From contig JAUIJC010000029.1 in NCBI GenBank assembly GCA_030431525.1, positions 1 to 60,905 on the forward strand: DNA of 60,905 nucleotides. Direction: 5' to 3'. Under the pieces are notes generated by a model. That model saw nothing but the letters and a program-made list of their open reading frames with translations, did no database searches and had not been told where the DNA came from. Of the stretch, positions 1 to 7,596 are shown piece after piece (the stretch's first letter is position 1; each line of letters starts with the position of its first letter). Source of the DNA: Bacteroidia bacterium (lineage in GTDB: Bacteria; Bacteroidota; Bacteroidia; Cytophagales; JAAEPT01). The position numbers and the translations under genes are program-made.

Positions 1-167
1 GAAGAAATTATAAGAATCTTGATTGCAAAATGCTCAAAAAACAAAGTCCCGCCCAATAGAGGAAAAAGCAACCCGAGAAATAACAATAAGGCTCGCCGAA
101 AACAGGGAAAATACCAGACATTCACAAACTACAGGAGGGCTTGTTAGAACCTTAATGCAACAGCATT
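1..167. other. Intergenic sequence with no recognised feature
   Basis: No convincing gene, RNA or terminator is seen here. Short open frames overlap each other and lack family resemblance. The upstream neighbour is outside the window. Confidence 0.4.
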
Positions 168-223
168 GGGGCGGACCCATGTGTCCGCCTATGCCATTTC
201 GGGCAGACACATAGGTCTGCCCC
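168..223. repeat. REP-like twin hairpin
   Basis: Two successive GC-rich hairpins: GGCGGAC pairs with GTCCGCC (170-176 with 183-189), and GGGCAGAC pairs with GTCTGCCC (201-208 with 215-222). Their loops are related in reverse orientation. Twin hairpins of this GGGCAGAC/GTCTGCCC style recur between genes in many bacterial genomes, and a half copy is present at 25086-25105. It carries no T-run, so it is probably not a terminator. Confidence 0.7.
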
Positions 224-298
224 TACAGCCAACAGGAAAAACTGAATTGATTTACTTATCTTACATACACACTTTTGAACACACTGAACCCAAGCGAT

Positions 299-667
299 AT
301 GATGAACACCGCCAAACTTCAGAAGAACATCTCCCTATTCTTCAAGACAACGCACCAAGCAAACCCCTTGAATAACGCCGAGGGAAAGTTGTTAAGCTTT
401 TTTGAGGAAGGAGGAAAATCACGCTATGTCATCTGCAAGGACAGCGTGTTGTACCTGTTTGAGGATGAAAAGTTGTTGGGCATGGAAAACGTTTCCGGCC
501 AAAAGGACAGCGACTTGGCCTATAAGTTTGACGGCCGACTGATTTCCGAAACCGTTATTCCGTTCTTCATGTCGAGCGGAGGAAAAGGCAAAACCAAAAG
601 GAGTTCAAGCGGTGGAACCAGCTCGAACAATAACAACAACAATAATAATAACAACAATAACGGCTGA
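299..667 (+). CDS. Small hypothetical protein with C-terminal Asn run
   Basis: About 122 residues from the ATG at 299 (a second ATG follows directly at 302). An in-frame TTG at 275 is possible but less likely. No signal peptide or membrane segment is seen. The N-terminal ~90 residues look like a compact alpha/beta domain (LLSFFEEGG, SRYVICKDSVLYLFED). The tail is Lys/Ser/Gly-rich and ends in a run of twelve Asn before a final Gly, encoded by mixed AAC/AAT codons, so the tract is probably an unstable trinucleotide repeat. I do not recognise a family. A strong hairpin and terminator follow. The gene call rests on codon pattern and the isolated position. Confidence 0.6.
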   Translation: MMNTAKLQKNISLFFKTTHQANPLNNAEGKLLSFFEEGGKSRYVICKDSVLYLFEDEKLLGMENVSGQKDSDLAYKFDGRLISETVIPFFMSSGGKGKTKRSSSGGTSSNNNNNNNNNNNNG

Positions 668-673
668 TTGGGA

Positions 674-785
674 GCCACCTGCCAACAGCCGTAGGCTTTG
701 GCAGTGTGGTTTACCCACAACGATGTTGTATTTACCACACTGCCAAAGCTTCCAGCTGTTGGCAGGTGGCATATACAACATCGTT
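674..785. repeat. Nested long palindrome
   Basis: GCCACCTGCCAACAGC (674-689) is perfectly inverted at 755-770, and GCTTTGGCAGTGTGGT (695-710) is perfectly inverted at 734-749. The loop holds its own ACAAC-GAT-GTTGT hairpin (717-729). That inner segment is inverted once more outside the main palindrome (719-730 with 774-785), so two competing folds are possible. It lies between the Asn-run gene and a terminator and may be transcribed. Confidence 0.85.
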
Positions 786-810
786 CACAATTCCAGCCTG
801 TATTTGCAAG

Positions 811-844
811 AGGGCTTGGGACATTCGTCTCAGGCCCTTTTTTT
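811..844 (+). terminator. Rho-independent terminator
   Basis: AGGGCTTGGGAC pairs with GTCTCAGGCCCT (two G:U pairs) across the loop ATTC, followed by a run of T. It is correctly placed to end transcripts of the Asn-run gene and the palindrome. Confidence 0.75.
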
Positions 845-956
845 GGGCGCAAGGGGTAAAACCTGCGTATATTCACCAAGCTTTTTACACTAATTATTGG
901 ACGCTACAGGTCGTGCTACCTGATACTTGCTACTTGCGTCCAAAACGAAACATACA

Positions 957-2468
957 ATGTCCGTCGCTCTCGTCGCCTCCTTACTGCTCGGCTATTTCGC
1001 CGTCCTGTTTTTAATCTCTCGCCTGACAGCCAAGGATTCCTCCAACGACACCTTCTTCCGAGGAAACAGGGAGTCGCCATGGTACTTGGTGGCCTTCGGG
1101 ATGATTGGGGCTTCGCTATCGGGCGTAACCTTTATCTCCATCCCCGGCTGGGTGGAAAGCCAACACTTTTCCTACCTGCAAATGGTGCTGGGCTACACGG
1201 CGGGCTATCTGGTCATCGCCTTGATTCTCCTACCACTTTATTACAGCATGCACCTTACCTCCATCTACAGCTATTTGGGCGACCGTTTTGGGGAATGGGG
1301 ACACAAAACGGGGGCGGGTTTCTTCCTGCTCTCACGGGTAATTGGCGCTTCTTTCCGCATGTATTTGGTAGTGCAAGTACTTCAACTGTTCATTTTTGAC
1401 GACCTGAACATTCCCTTTGGCGTCACCACAGCGCTTTCCATCCTCTTGATTTGGGTGTACACCTTCCGTGGAGGCATCAAGACCGTAGTGTGGACGGACA
1501 CCCTACAAACCCTCTTCATGTTGCTTTCCTTGGGCATCACCATCTACATCATCGCCCAAAACATGGGACTGAATGTAATGTTTCCATCAACGGACAGCAC
1601 AGGGAATTCCCAATCCAGCCTTTTCCACGTCATTGCCGACAGCGACATTTCAAAAGTCTTTGTGTTCGGAAACTGGCGTGCAGATAACTACTTCTGGAAA
1701 CACTTCTTCTCAGGCATGTTCATCACCATCGCCATGACGGGCTTGGACCAAGACATGATGCAGAAAAACCTCACATGCCGAAACCTTGGTGAGGCCAAGA
1801 AAAACATGTTGTGGTTTAGTTTGGTGTTGGTGATTGTAAACCTCTTCTTTCTTGTCCTTGGCGCCTCCCTTTTCCTCTATGCAGACGCCGTCGGCATGAG
1901 CATTCCTGAAAAAACGGACTTGCTCTTCCCTACTATCGCCAAAAGCCATATCGGCATTTTTGCGGGCTCCATATTCCTGTTAGGACTGATTGCCGCCGCT
2001 TATTCCAGTGCAGACTCGGCACTCACCTCTCTGACGACCTCCTTCTGTGTGGACTTCTTAGATATCGAGAACAAACACCCTGATACTGCAAAAAGGACAA
2101 GGCTATTTGTCCACATCGCTTTCTCCGCCCTTTTGGTCACCGTAATTTTGGTGTTCAATGAAATCAACAACAAGAGCGTTATTTCAGACCTTTTCAAGGC
2201 CGCAGGATACACCTACGGACCACTCTTGGGCTTATTCAGCTTCGGGATGTTTACCAAACGGAAAATCCCTCATGAGGAACTTATCTTGGTAGTATGCCTA
2301 ATTTCACCAGCCATCTGTTACTTCCTTAATGCCAACGCTGAGGAGTGGATGAATGGCTATAAGTTCGGCTTTGAGCTGTTGATTTTGAATGGGTTGTTGA
2401 CCTTCTTAGGATTGTTGGCCATCTCAGAAATATCAAAATATGATGAGAGTGATATCTTGGATTCCTAA
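957..2468 (+). CDS. Sodium:solute symporter (SSS family)
   Basis: 503 residues from ATG 957, with about 13 hydrophobic segments spread over the whole length. The fold and motifs fit the SSS family: an early GNRESPWYLVAFGMIGASLSG segment, GYTAGYLVIALILLPLYY, the RGGIKTVVWTDTLQ region, and GLIAAAYSSADSALTSL, which is the conserved sodium-site stretch in the eighth or ninth helix. It should import a small organic solute (sugar, sialic acid, amino acid or similar) with Na+ at the inner membrane; the substrate cannot be read from sequence. The small membrane gene at 2440 overlaps its 3' end, suggesting co-transcription. A degenerate TACTTGC heptad repeat (924-938) lies just before the start. Confidence 0.9.
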   Translation: MSVALVASLLLGYFAVLFLISRLTAKDSSNDTFFRGNRESPWYLVAFGMIGASLSGVTFISIPGWVESQHFSYLQMVLGYTAGYLVIALILLPLYYSMHLTSIYSYLGDRFGEWGHKTGAGFFLLSRVIGASFRMYLVVQVLQLFIFDDLNIPFGVTTALSILLIWVYTFRGGIKTVVWTDTLQTLFMLLSLGITIYIIAQNMGLNVMFPSTDSTGNSQSSLFHVIADSDISKVFVFGNWRADNYFWKHFFSGMFITIAMTGLDQDMMQKNLTCRNLGEAKKNMLWFSLVLVIVNLFFLVLGASLFLYADAVGMSIPEKTDLLFPTIAKSHIGIFAGSIFLLGLIAAAYSSADSALTSLTTSFCVDFLDIENKHPDTAKRTRLFVHIAFSALLVTVILVFNEINNKSVISDLFKAAGYTYGPLLGLFSFGMFTKRKIPHEELILVVCLISPAICYFLNANAEEWMNGYKFGFELLILNGLLTFLGLLAISEISKYDESDILDS

Positions 2469-2709
2469 AAAGGGAGGCACGTATTTGAGGCTTGCTTGGG
2501 GAATTCCAGTGCTAATGCTAATTGTCTGGAAAAAGTTAATCCCAATAGATGTTTACCCCATAATGGCCATTCTTAGTCTACTTGGAATTTACTTCGGATA
2601 TCGCTTTGAGAACAAGCCATTTACTCTAATCCTCAACCTACTCACTTTTGTCGTCTCGGCAACTATCCTTTATTTGGACCATATTGATTTTTTAGGAGCA
2701 ATCAGATAA
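2440..2709 (+). CDS. Small hypothetical membrane protein
   Basis: 89 residues starting at one of two adjacent ATG codons (2440, 2443), overlapping the end of the symporter gene by 29 bases. Two to three hydrophobic stretches (about residues 19-30, 38-53 and 62-82) predict a small integral membrane protein. No family recognised. The overlap and the shared bidirectional terminator downstream argue for translational coupling with the symporter. The first ~10 residues come from the overlap, so a start a little further in is possible. Confidence 0.6.
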   Translation: MMRVISWIPKKGGTYLRLAWGIPVLMLIVWKKLIPIDVYPIMAILSLLGIYFGYRFENKPFTLILNLLTFVVSATILYLDHIDFLGAIR

Positions 2710-2713
2710 TGAC

Positions 2714-2751
2714 AAAAGCCCCGATAGGATTAAACACCTATCGGGGCTTTT
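2714..2751. terminator. Bidirectional terminator
   Basis: AAAAGCCCCGATAGG (2714-2728) is perfectly inverted at 2737-2751 with A/T tails on both sides. It serves the symporter pair on + and the outer-membrane gene pair on -. Confidence 0.9.
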
Positions 2752-2820
2752 GCTTTGTTACAGAAACAAAACTAAAACAAGTACCCAAGACTGATGTCTG
2801 CCAAAACACCTTCACCGACC

Positions 2821-3441
2821 TCAAAATATAAACCCTACACTCAAATCAGGAAGTAACCCTAACTCTATTTTTTCGGAATATTCTGTAGTAGCACCACTGT
2901 CTATTCTGAGCCATTTTTTTAAGACTGTACCACCCAAAGCAAGATCAATGGAAAGTCTTTTCCAACATAAAAATCTATATCCAGCACCTACACCTAAACC
3001 TGCTCTCCAAGACTCAGCCATCTCCACCTTAGCGTCGTATTGATGTATCCGCTTTCCATGCCTACCCAATAAAATCCCTTCAAAAAACACCCCTCGAAAT
3101 GGTTTCAAATAACGTCGTACAGAAGTGTAAAAATTGATACTTGTATAATCCAACTTGCCATTCTCTACATAAAAGCTTTGAAGCAATTGACCATTATTGC
3201 CTGTCATTGGTACAGGCGACACATATGTATCCTCAATACGATGCAAAGATCTACTATACCCTCCCCCAACCTGCACCGACCATTTCTCTGAGAGTGCACG
3301 CTCATAACTCAAATTAAAAGCCCCATACAAATCAAAGATCGGATTAGTCTTAATCACATTCTTCCGTTCCTGCCCCATGCCCAGCTGGACAAGTACAAAA
3401 AAGGAGCAACAGAGGATAATCACTTTCTTCAGACTGTTCAT
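2821..3441 (-). CDS. Outer-membrane beta-barrel protein, DUF3575-like
   Basis: 206 residues from MNSLKK (an ATG two codons upstream is also possible). A signal peptide ends near QLGMGQ. The mature protein opens with ERKNVIKTNPIFDLYGAFNLSYERALSEKWS, which matches the start of DUF3575-type outer-membrane proteins of Bacteroidota (RKNVIKTN..D..G..N..YER.L). Alternating hydrophobic strands and a final aromatic residue (VGFIF) fit a barrel of about 8-10 strands. It is a paralogue of the next gene; the two form a tandem pair on the - strand. Function of the family is unknown. Confidence 0.8.
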   Translation of the reverse strand: MNSLKKVIILCCSFFVLVQLGMGQERKNVIKTNPIFDLYGAFNLSYERALSEKWSVQVGGGYSRSLHRIEDTYVSPVPMTGNNGQLLQSFYVENGKLDYTSINFYTSVRRYLKPFRGVFFEGILLGRHGKRIHQYDAKVEMAESWRAGLGVGAGYRFLCWKRLSIDLALGGTVLKKWLRIDSGATTEYSEKIELGLLPDLSVGFIF

Positions 3442-3486
3442 ATACATTCAAAAATTCGGATAAAACCTATCAGGTCTGAATCAAGA

Positions 3487-4149
3487 CTAAAACACATACC
3501 CTGCACTTATACTTGGGAATGCATAAAAACCCCAGTCTTTATACCCCAATGGCTGATATGTACTGTTTTTTGAAAGCCAAATTTTAGCCACAACACCCCT
3601 GAGAGCTACATCAAAAGATACTCTGTCCCAAAACAAAAACTGATAACCTATCTCCAAACCAGTCTGCAGACTTCTGACAGCGTATTCCTCCTCTATGTCA
3701 TCATACTGGCCCCATTCCCTAAAGGTATAGCCTTCAATTTTAGTCCCCACATAGCCACCCTTTAGCGCCTTCTTAAAGTAGTATTTCAAACTTGACCCAA
3801 GGCCAAAAACCGAATATACCCCCCGATGACTTTCAATGTATCTACTCTTCAAACCATTATGGCTGTATGAATTATTAGCGAAATCACTCGGAAGAACTGT
3901 GTAAAAACCACCCCATTCGTCAACCTCCCATTTCCAACGAAAAGCTACATCCAATGTCAACCTTTCGGATAGTCTGCGTTCATAGCTTAAATTATAAAGG
4001 GTAGCAAAATATGGCATCAGAGTCTTTCCACCATCTAAACCAACAACATCTTGCAGAAGATCTGTTTTTATCACATTCTTCCGCTCTTGGGCATATCCAA
4101 GCCCCGCAAACAGCAGATAACACAATAGGAACAAGGAGATTCTTTTCAT
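3487..4149 (-). CDS. Outer-membrane beta-barrel protein, DUF3575-like (paralogue)
   Basis: 220 residues from MKRISLFLL; upstream in-frame codons up to 4215 would put extra residues before an obvious signal peptide, so 4149 is preferred. After the signal (AGLGYAQ) the mature N-terminus ERKNVIKTDLLQDVVG repeats the pattern of the downstream neighbour, followed by LYNLSYERRLSERLTLDVAF. The C-terminus ends in YVF. It looks like a tandem duplicate of 2821-3441, diverged in the strand regions. About 45 bases separate the pair, so they are probably one transcript. Confidence 0.8.
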   Translation of the reverse strand: MKRISLFLLCYLLFAGLGYAQERKNVIKTDLLQDVVGLDGGKTLMPYFATLYNLSYERRLSERLTLDVAFRWKWEVDEWGGFYTVLPSDFANNSYSHNGLKSRYIESHRGVYSVFGLGSSLKYYFKKALKGGYVGTKIEGYTFREWGQYDDIEEEYAVRSLQTGLEIGYQFLFWDRVSFDVALRGVVAKIWLSKNSTYQPLGYKDWGFYAFPSISAGYVF

Positions 4150-4269
4150 CTTGATAAAAAGGTTGAAAAACAGGTATGAAACGAGGACAACCCACTTTTT
4201 AGTATAGGCCAGCAACCTTTTTATGACACACTAACTCCAATAAAGTTTAAGCAAGACACGTTTTCCTTC

Positions 4270-4596
4270 TCACATCAATTCCTCCATCGGATCCCAAAAC
4301 ACTGATTTAAAGCCTTGTATCTGATCATCCACCACTTGAATTCCCTCAGCCTCCAACGCCTCTTGCATGGCCGTAGGGCTTGAAAAATGCATTTTCCCCG
4401 AAAGCAATCCATTGCGGTTCACTACTCTGTGGGCGGGCACATCAGGCAAGGTGTGAGAAGCATTCATCGCCCAGCCCACCATTCGGGCGCTCTGCCCCGA
4501 GCCCAAATACTTGGCAATGGCGCCATAGCTGGTGACACGCCCTTCGGGAATCAGCTTCACCACTTCATAGACTTGTTCGAAAAAGGAAAGGGACAT
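4270..4596 (-). CDS. Alkyltransferase-like (ATL/MGMT-family) protein, catalytic Cys replaced
   Basis: 108 residues, the size of the isolated DNA-binding domain of O6-alkylguanine-DNA alkyltransferase. Seen: the helix-turn-helix segment IPEGRVTSYGAIAKYLG with SARMVGWAMN (Arg-finger region), then DVPAHRVVNRNG at residues 52-63. In active alkyltransferases this motif is PCHRV; here Ala55 occupies the Cys position, and ATL proteins have Trp or Ala there. By family knowledge such proteins bind alkylated guanine and hand the lesion to nucleotide excision repair instead of reversing it. Divergent from the GlmU-like gene across a heptad palindrome. Confidence 0.9.
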   Translation of the reverse strand: MSLSFFEQVYEVVKLIPEGRVTSYGAIAKYLGSGQSARMVGWAMNASHTLPDVPAHRVVNRNGLLSGKMHFSSPTAMQEALEAEGIQVVDDQIQGFKSVFWDPMEELM

Positions 4597-4602
4597 GGAG
4601 AT

Positions 4603-4675
4603 TTTAGACTTTAGACGTTGGACATTAGCTCATCTGCACTGGAGCTAAAATCTAAGGTCTAAACTCTAACGTCTT
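4603..4675. repeat. Class A heptad palindrome (TTAGACN units)
   Basis: Left arm units TTAGACT, TTAGACG, TTGGACA, TTAGCTC (4605-4630ish) face right arm units GAGCTAA, AATCTAA, GGTCTAA, ACTCTAA from 4642. The arms are near-perfect inverted copies with 7-base periodicity. The right edge is 17 bases before the start of the GlmU-like gene. Related elements lie at 22257, 25106, 37733 and 49831. Confidence 0.85.
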
Positions 4676-4692
4676 TCCACTAACTTGCCCCC

Positions 4693-5856
4693 ATGAATTT
4701 TATCCTTTTTGACGACTCGCTGACAAGGACGCAACTGCTCCCGCTGACCTTTACGCGTCCAATCGCCCAAATCCGAATCGGCATTTTGACCATCGCCGAG
4801 AAATGGGAAAAATACTTGGGCACCAACCCTTCTTACCTGACCGAAGATTATTTGCAAGAAAAATTCCCGCTCACAAAAACAGCCGACAACCTGTTTGTGC
4901 GTTCCAATTTGCTCCCCAATCAAGATTTGGCGGATGCCCTTCAGCTACTTGAAACGGGAAAAGCCCTGTTTTCAGGGGAAGAATGGCTGGGCTTTCGAGG
5001 ACAAGAAATCGCCTTTGGCGAGGAACAAAAGGTGGAATTCAAGGGAGAAATCAGTCTGGTGAATCACCCATGGGACATTTTTGAAAAGAATAGCGAGGAA
5101 CTAAAAAAGGATTTTGCCCTTATCACCAAGGGAAGGAAATCGCAACCCATCACCGATCCCTACACGCGGGTTTATTGCCCTGAAAACATCTTCTTGGAAG
5201 AAGGCGCACAGACCTTTGCCTGTACCCTGAACGCCACCAACGGTCCCATTTACATTGGTAAAAATGCCGTGGTTCACGAGAATTCTGCCATCCAAGGTCC
5301 ATTCGCCTTATTGGACAATGCAGGTGTGAATATGGGAGCAAAAATCCGTGGAGCTACCACCGTTGGCCCTTGGTCGCATGTGGGTGGAGAAATCAAAAAC
5401 TCAGTGATTTTTGGCTACAGCAATAAGGGGCACGAGGGCTACCTTGGCGACAGCGTGATGGGCGAATGGTGCAACCTTGGGGCGGATACCAACACCTCAA
5501 ACCTGAAAAACACCTTTACAAACGTACGTGTCCACAGCTATGTTACCAAGGAATTAGAGAACTGCGGGCGCATGAAAGTTGGCCTTATCATGGGCGACCA
5601 TTCCAAGGCGGGCATCAACACGATGTTTAATACGGGAACCGTGGTGGGTGTTTGCGCCAATATTTTTGTGGCGGGCTTTCCTCCAAAGCATATTCCGTCC
5701 TTTAGCTGGGGAGAAAAGGATGTTTTCCAGCTTGAAAAGGCATTTGAAATGGCTGAACAGATGATGGGCTTTGTGGGGCAGTCGCTGAACGAACGGGACA
5801 AAGACATCTTGAAAGCCCTTTTTGAAAAATCTCAAAAGCCCTCGAAGGTTTACTAA
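4693..5856 (+). CDS. GlmU-family sugar nucleotidyltransferase/acyltransferase (Bacteroidota type)
   Basis: 387 residues. The N-terminus MNFILFDDSLTRTQLLPLTFTRPIAQIRIGI matches the alternative GlmU-like family of Bacteroidota, in which the N-terminal nucleotidyltransferase-like domain (about 1-190) is joined to a left-handed beta-helix of hexapeptide repeats (about 190-350: GPIYIGKNAVVHENSAIQG, GAKIRGATTVGPWSHVGGEIKNSVIFG). GHEGYLGDSVMGEWCNLGADTNTSNLK is the typical conserved segment. Predicted role is making an activated amino sugar such as UDP-GlcNAc for envelope synthesis in the cytoplasm; that is inferred from the family. Monocistronic as far as can be seen. Confidence 0.85.
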   Translation: MNFILFDDSLTRTQLLPLTFTRPIAQIRIGILTIAEKWEKYLGTNPSYLTEDYLQEKFPLTKTADNLFVRSNLLPNQDLADALQLLETGKALFSGEEWLGFRGQEIAFGEEQKVEFKGEISLVNHPWDIFEKNSEELKKDFALITKGRKSQPITDPYTRVYCPENIFLEEGAQTFACTLNATNGPIYIGKNAVVHENSAIQGPFALLDNAGVNMGAKIRGATTVGPWSHVGGEIKNSVIFGYSNKGHEGYLGDSVMGEWCNLGADTNTSNLKNTFTNVRVHSYVTKELENCGRMKVGLIMGDHSKAGINTMFNTGTVVGVCANIFVAGFPPKHIPSFSWGEKDVFQLEKAFEMAEQMMGFVGQSLNERDKDILKALFEKSQKPSKVY

Positions 5857-5880
5857 ACAATGGCTTTCATTAGCCACTGA

Positions 5881-5943
5881 CGCAAGCGTCCCGCTGGTGC
5901 CTATTTGACTAATGATAGTCACAGGCGGACGCCTGCGCCAGTT
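5881..5943. repeat. Imperfect GC-rich palindrome
   Basis: CACTGACGCAAGCGTCC on the left is an approximate inverted copy of GGACGCCTGCGCCAGT on the right. The element fills most of the gap between the GlmU-like gene and the next gene. No T-run. Confidence 0.5.
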
Positions 5944-5963
5944 GAAAAACAAGCAGTTATTAT

Positions 5964-6305
5964 ATGCTTTTAGAAGAAAAGGAATTACCAAAAGGATTTA
6001 GATATCCCTCGGAATTTTTAACAGTTATCAAGCAAGGGTTATTGGATTTTGACCCGTGGATAATTATCACGGGTGACAGATTAAAAACAAGATATTCAGG
6101 CATAAAGCAAAGATATCCCAAAAGAGAATTAATCCCTTTTGCTAAAAGAGAAGACAACGATGATCTAGCTTGCTTTGAGAAAGGAAAAGGAGTTGTAATT
6201 ATTCATGATTTTGCGAGCCCAGGTTACGAAGGAAGACATGAACCCATATTATTCTGGGATTAGTTTAGATTAATTATTGAAGACATGATTGAGTATAATT
6301 TATAA
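5964..6305 (+). pseudogene. Small hypothetical protein truncated by an in-frame TAG
   Basis: From ATG 5964 the frame gives 99 residues ending ...EPILFWD at TAG 6261-6263. The same frame continues FRLIIEDMIEYNL to TAA at 6303, which looks like a natural amphipathic C-terminal helix. TAG differs by one base from TGG, so the ancestral reading was probably FWD-W-FRLII. The core has the motif DDLACFEKGKGVVIIHDFASPGYEGR, which I associate loosely with small Bacteroidota proteins of the SMI1/KNR4-immunity type, but the family is not certain. The truncated product may still be partly functional. Codon use is more AT-rich than in neighbours. Confidence 0.6.
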
Positions 6306-6403
6306 TTCCTCAAATAGTCCACGTCTTCCACCGGCGGGACGAAGTCAAGCTACTTCATACACGCCTTGAACCATGGATATTTTCTAAATCGCATCACAAC
6401 TAA

Positions 6404-6437
6404 AAAACCCCACCAGCTTTACGACTGGTGGGGTTTT
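6404..6437. terminator. Bidirectional terminator
   Basis: AAAACCCCACCAG (6404-6416) is perfectly inverted at 6425-6437. It ends the truncated gene on + and the KPKIP-repeat gene on -. Confidence 0.9.
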
Positions 6438-6443
6438 CTAAGT

Positions 6444-7442
6444 TTATTCATCCTTCTTAGGCGGAATTTTTGGCTTAAGGGGATTAGATTTTGCTCCCGG
6501 TATTTTTGGTTTCAAAGGTGATGCCTTTGGCTTGGATTCACTCTCTGAACTCGGCTTGCTCGCTCCAGGAATCTTGGGCTTCAAGGCAGAGGCTGGCTTA
6601 GGCTTGGAATCGCCCTCTGAACTTAGCTTGCTCGCTCCAGGAATCTTAGGTTTCAATGCAGAGGCTGGCTTTGGCTTGGATTCGCCTTCTGAACTTGGCT
6701 TGCTTGCGCCAGGAATCTTGGGCTTCAACGCAGAAGCTGGCTTTGGCTTGGATTCACCCTCAGAACTTGGCTTGCTTGCGCCAGGAATCTTAGGCTTCAA
6801 GGCAGACGCTGGCTTTGGCTTGGATTCACCCTCAGAACTTGGCTTGCTTGCTCCTGGAATCTTAGGCTTCAAGGCAGACGCTGGCTTTGGCTTGGATTCA
6901 CCCTCAGAACTTGGCTTACTTGCGCCAGGAATCTTTGGTTTTAGGGCCGAAGCGCTTTTACCTGGAATTTTAGGTTTCAATGGAGCAGATTTCGCAGTGG
7001 ACTGCTCTCCTTCAGCCTTAGGTTTAACCCCCGGAATCTTGGGCTTGGCAACAGAAGGCTTTTTCGCCTCTGTGGATACACCTGGAATTTTGGGTTTTGC
7101 CACCGATGCACCTGTTCCTGGAATCTTTGGTTTAGCAGCCGCAGGTTTTTCTGTGGCATCCGACTTTTTAGGGATGACCGCAGCGGGTTTAGCTCCCGGA
7201 ATTTTCGGTTTTGCTGCACCCACTTTTGGCTTGGCTGCCACAGGTTTTGGCTCTTCCTTCAAATGGAAACGCCTGCGAATCTCATTGATCAAAAACAGCT
7301 TCTGGGAAGTGAAGCTGTCAGGATGGACCTGCATAAACATTTCCTCCCAGGAAGCATATTGCTCCGGCTCAGCCTTTTTAAAGGCATCTGGATCAATCCG
7401 CTTCTTGCGGCAATATTCTTCAAAGGTTGGAAAGTCTGCCAT
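6444..7442 (-). CDS. KPKIPG-repeat hypothetical protein
   Basis: 332 residues. A folded N-terminal region of about 65 residues (MADFPTFEEYCRKKRIDPDAFK... HPDSFTSQKLFLINEIRRRF) is followed by a long, highly basic, Pro/Lys/Ser-rich tail in which KPKIPG recurs more than ten times. The last part is a tandem array of a 24-residue unit (SKPSSEGESKPKPASALKPK...). There is no signal peptide or membrane segment, so the protein should be cytoplasmic; the tail is probably disordered and could bind nucleic acid or an acidic partner, which is inference. Similar N-terminal domains with PKIP tails occur in other Cytophagales by recollection. The long open frame on the other strand is a by-product of the repeats. 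Confidence 0.75.
   Translation of the reverse strand: MADFPTFEEYCRKKRIDPDAFKKAEPEQYASWEEMFMQVHPDSFTSQKLFLINEIRRRFHLKEEPKPVAAKPKVGAAKPKIPGAKPAAVIPKKSDATEKPAAAKPKIPGTGASVAKPKIPGVSTEAKKPSVAKPKIPGVKPKAEGEQSTAKSAPLKPKIPGKSASALKPKIPGASKPSSEGESKPKPASALKPKIPGASKPSSEGESKPKPASALKPKIPGASKPSSEGESKPKPASALKPKIPGASKPSSEGESKPKPASALKPKIPGASKLSSEGDSKPKPASALKPKIPGASKPSSESESKPKASPLKPKIPGAKSNPLKPKIPPKKDE
6532..6963. repeat. 72-bp tandem repeat array inside the KPKIP-repeat gene
   Basis: About six units of 72 bases encode the 24-residue repeat. Adjacent units are nearly identical at the DNA level, differing by scattered synonymous changes, so the copy number is likely to vary by slippage or recombination. Confidence 0.85.
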
Positions 7443-7596
7443 CGCTATTCAATCAAATCTCCCCGCAAAGATACAAGCTTCACTCATTGAAAAGGTCTGC
7501 TCACCCATGAAACAGAAGCTACTCGCTCATTTACTGTTCACCAAACCACATCTTTGAAGTAATTTGAAGGCATTCAACCATATGTCAACAATCCTT

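Noticed and set aside
6532-7557. A 341-residue open frame on the + strand opposite the KPKIP-repeat gene
   Set aside because: It is the mirror of the low-complexity repeat (its product is a Gly/Leu/Ala-rich periodic chain) and the - strand frame has a normal N-terminal domain.
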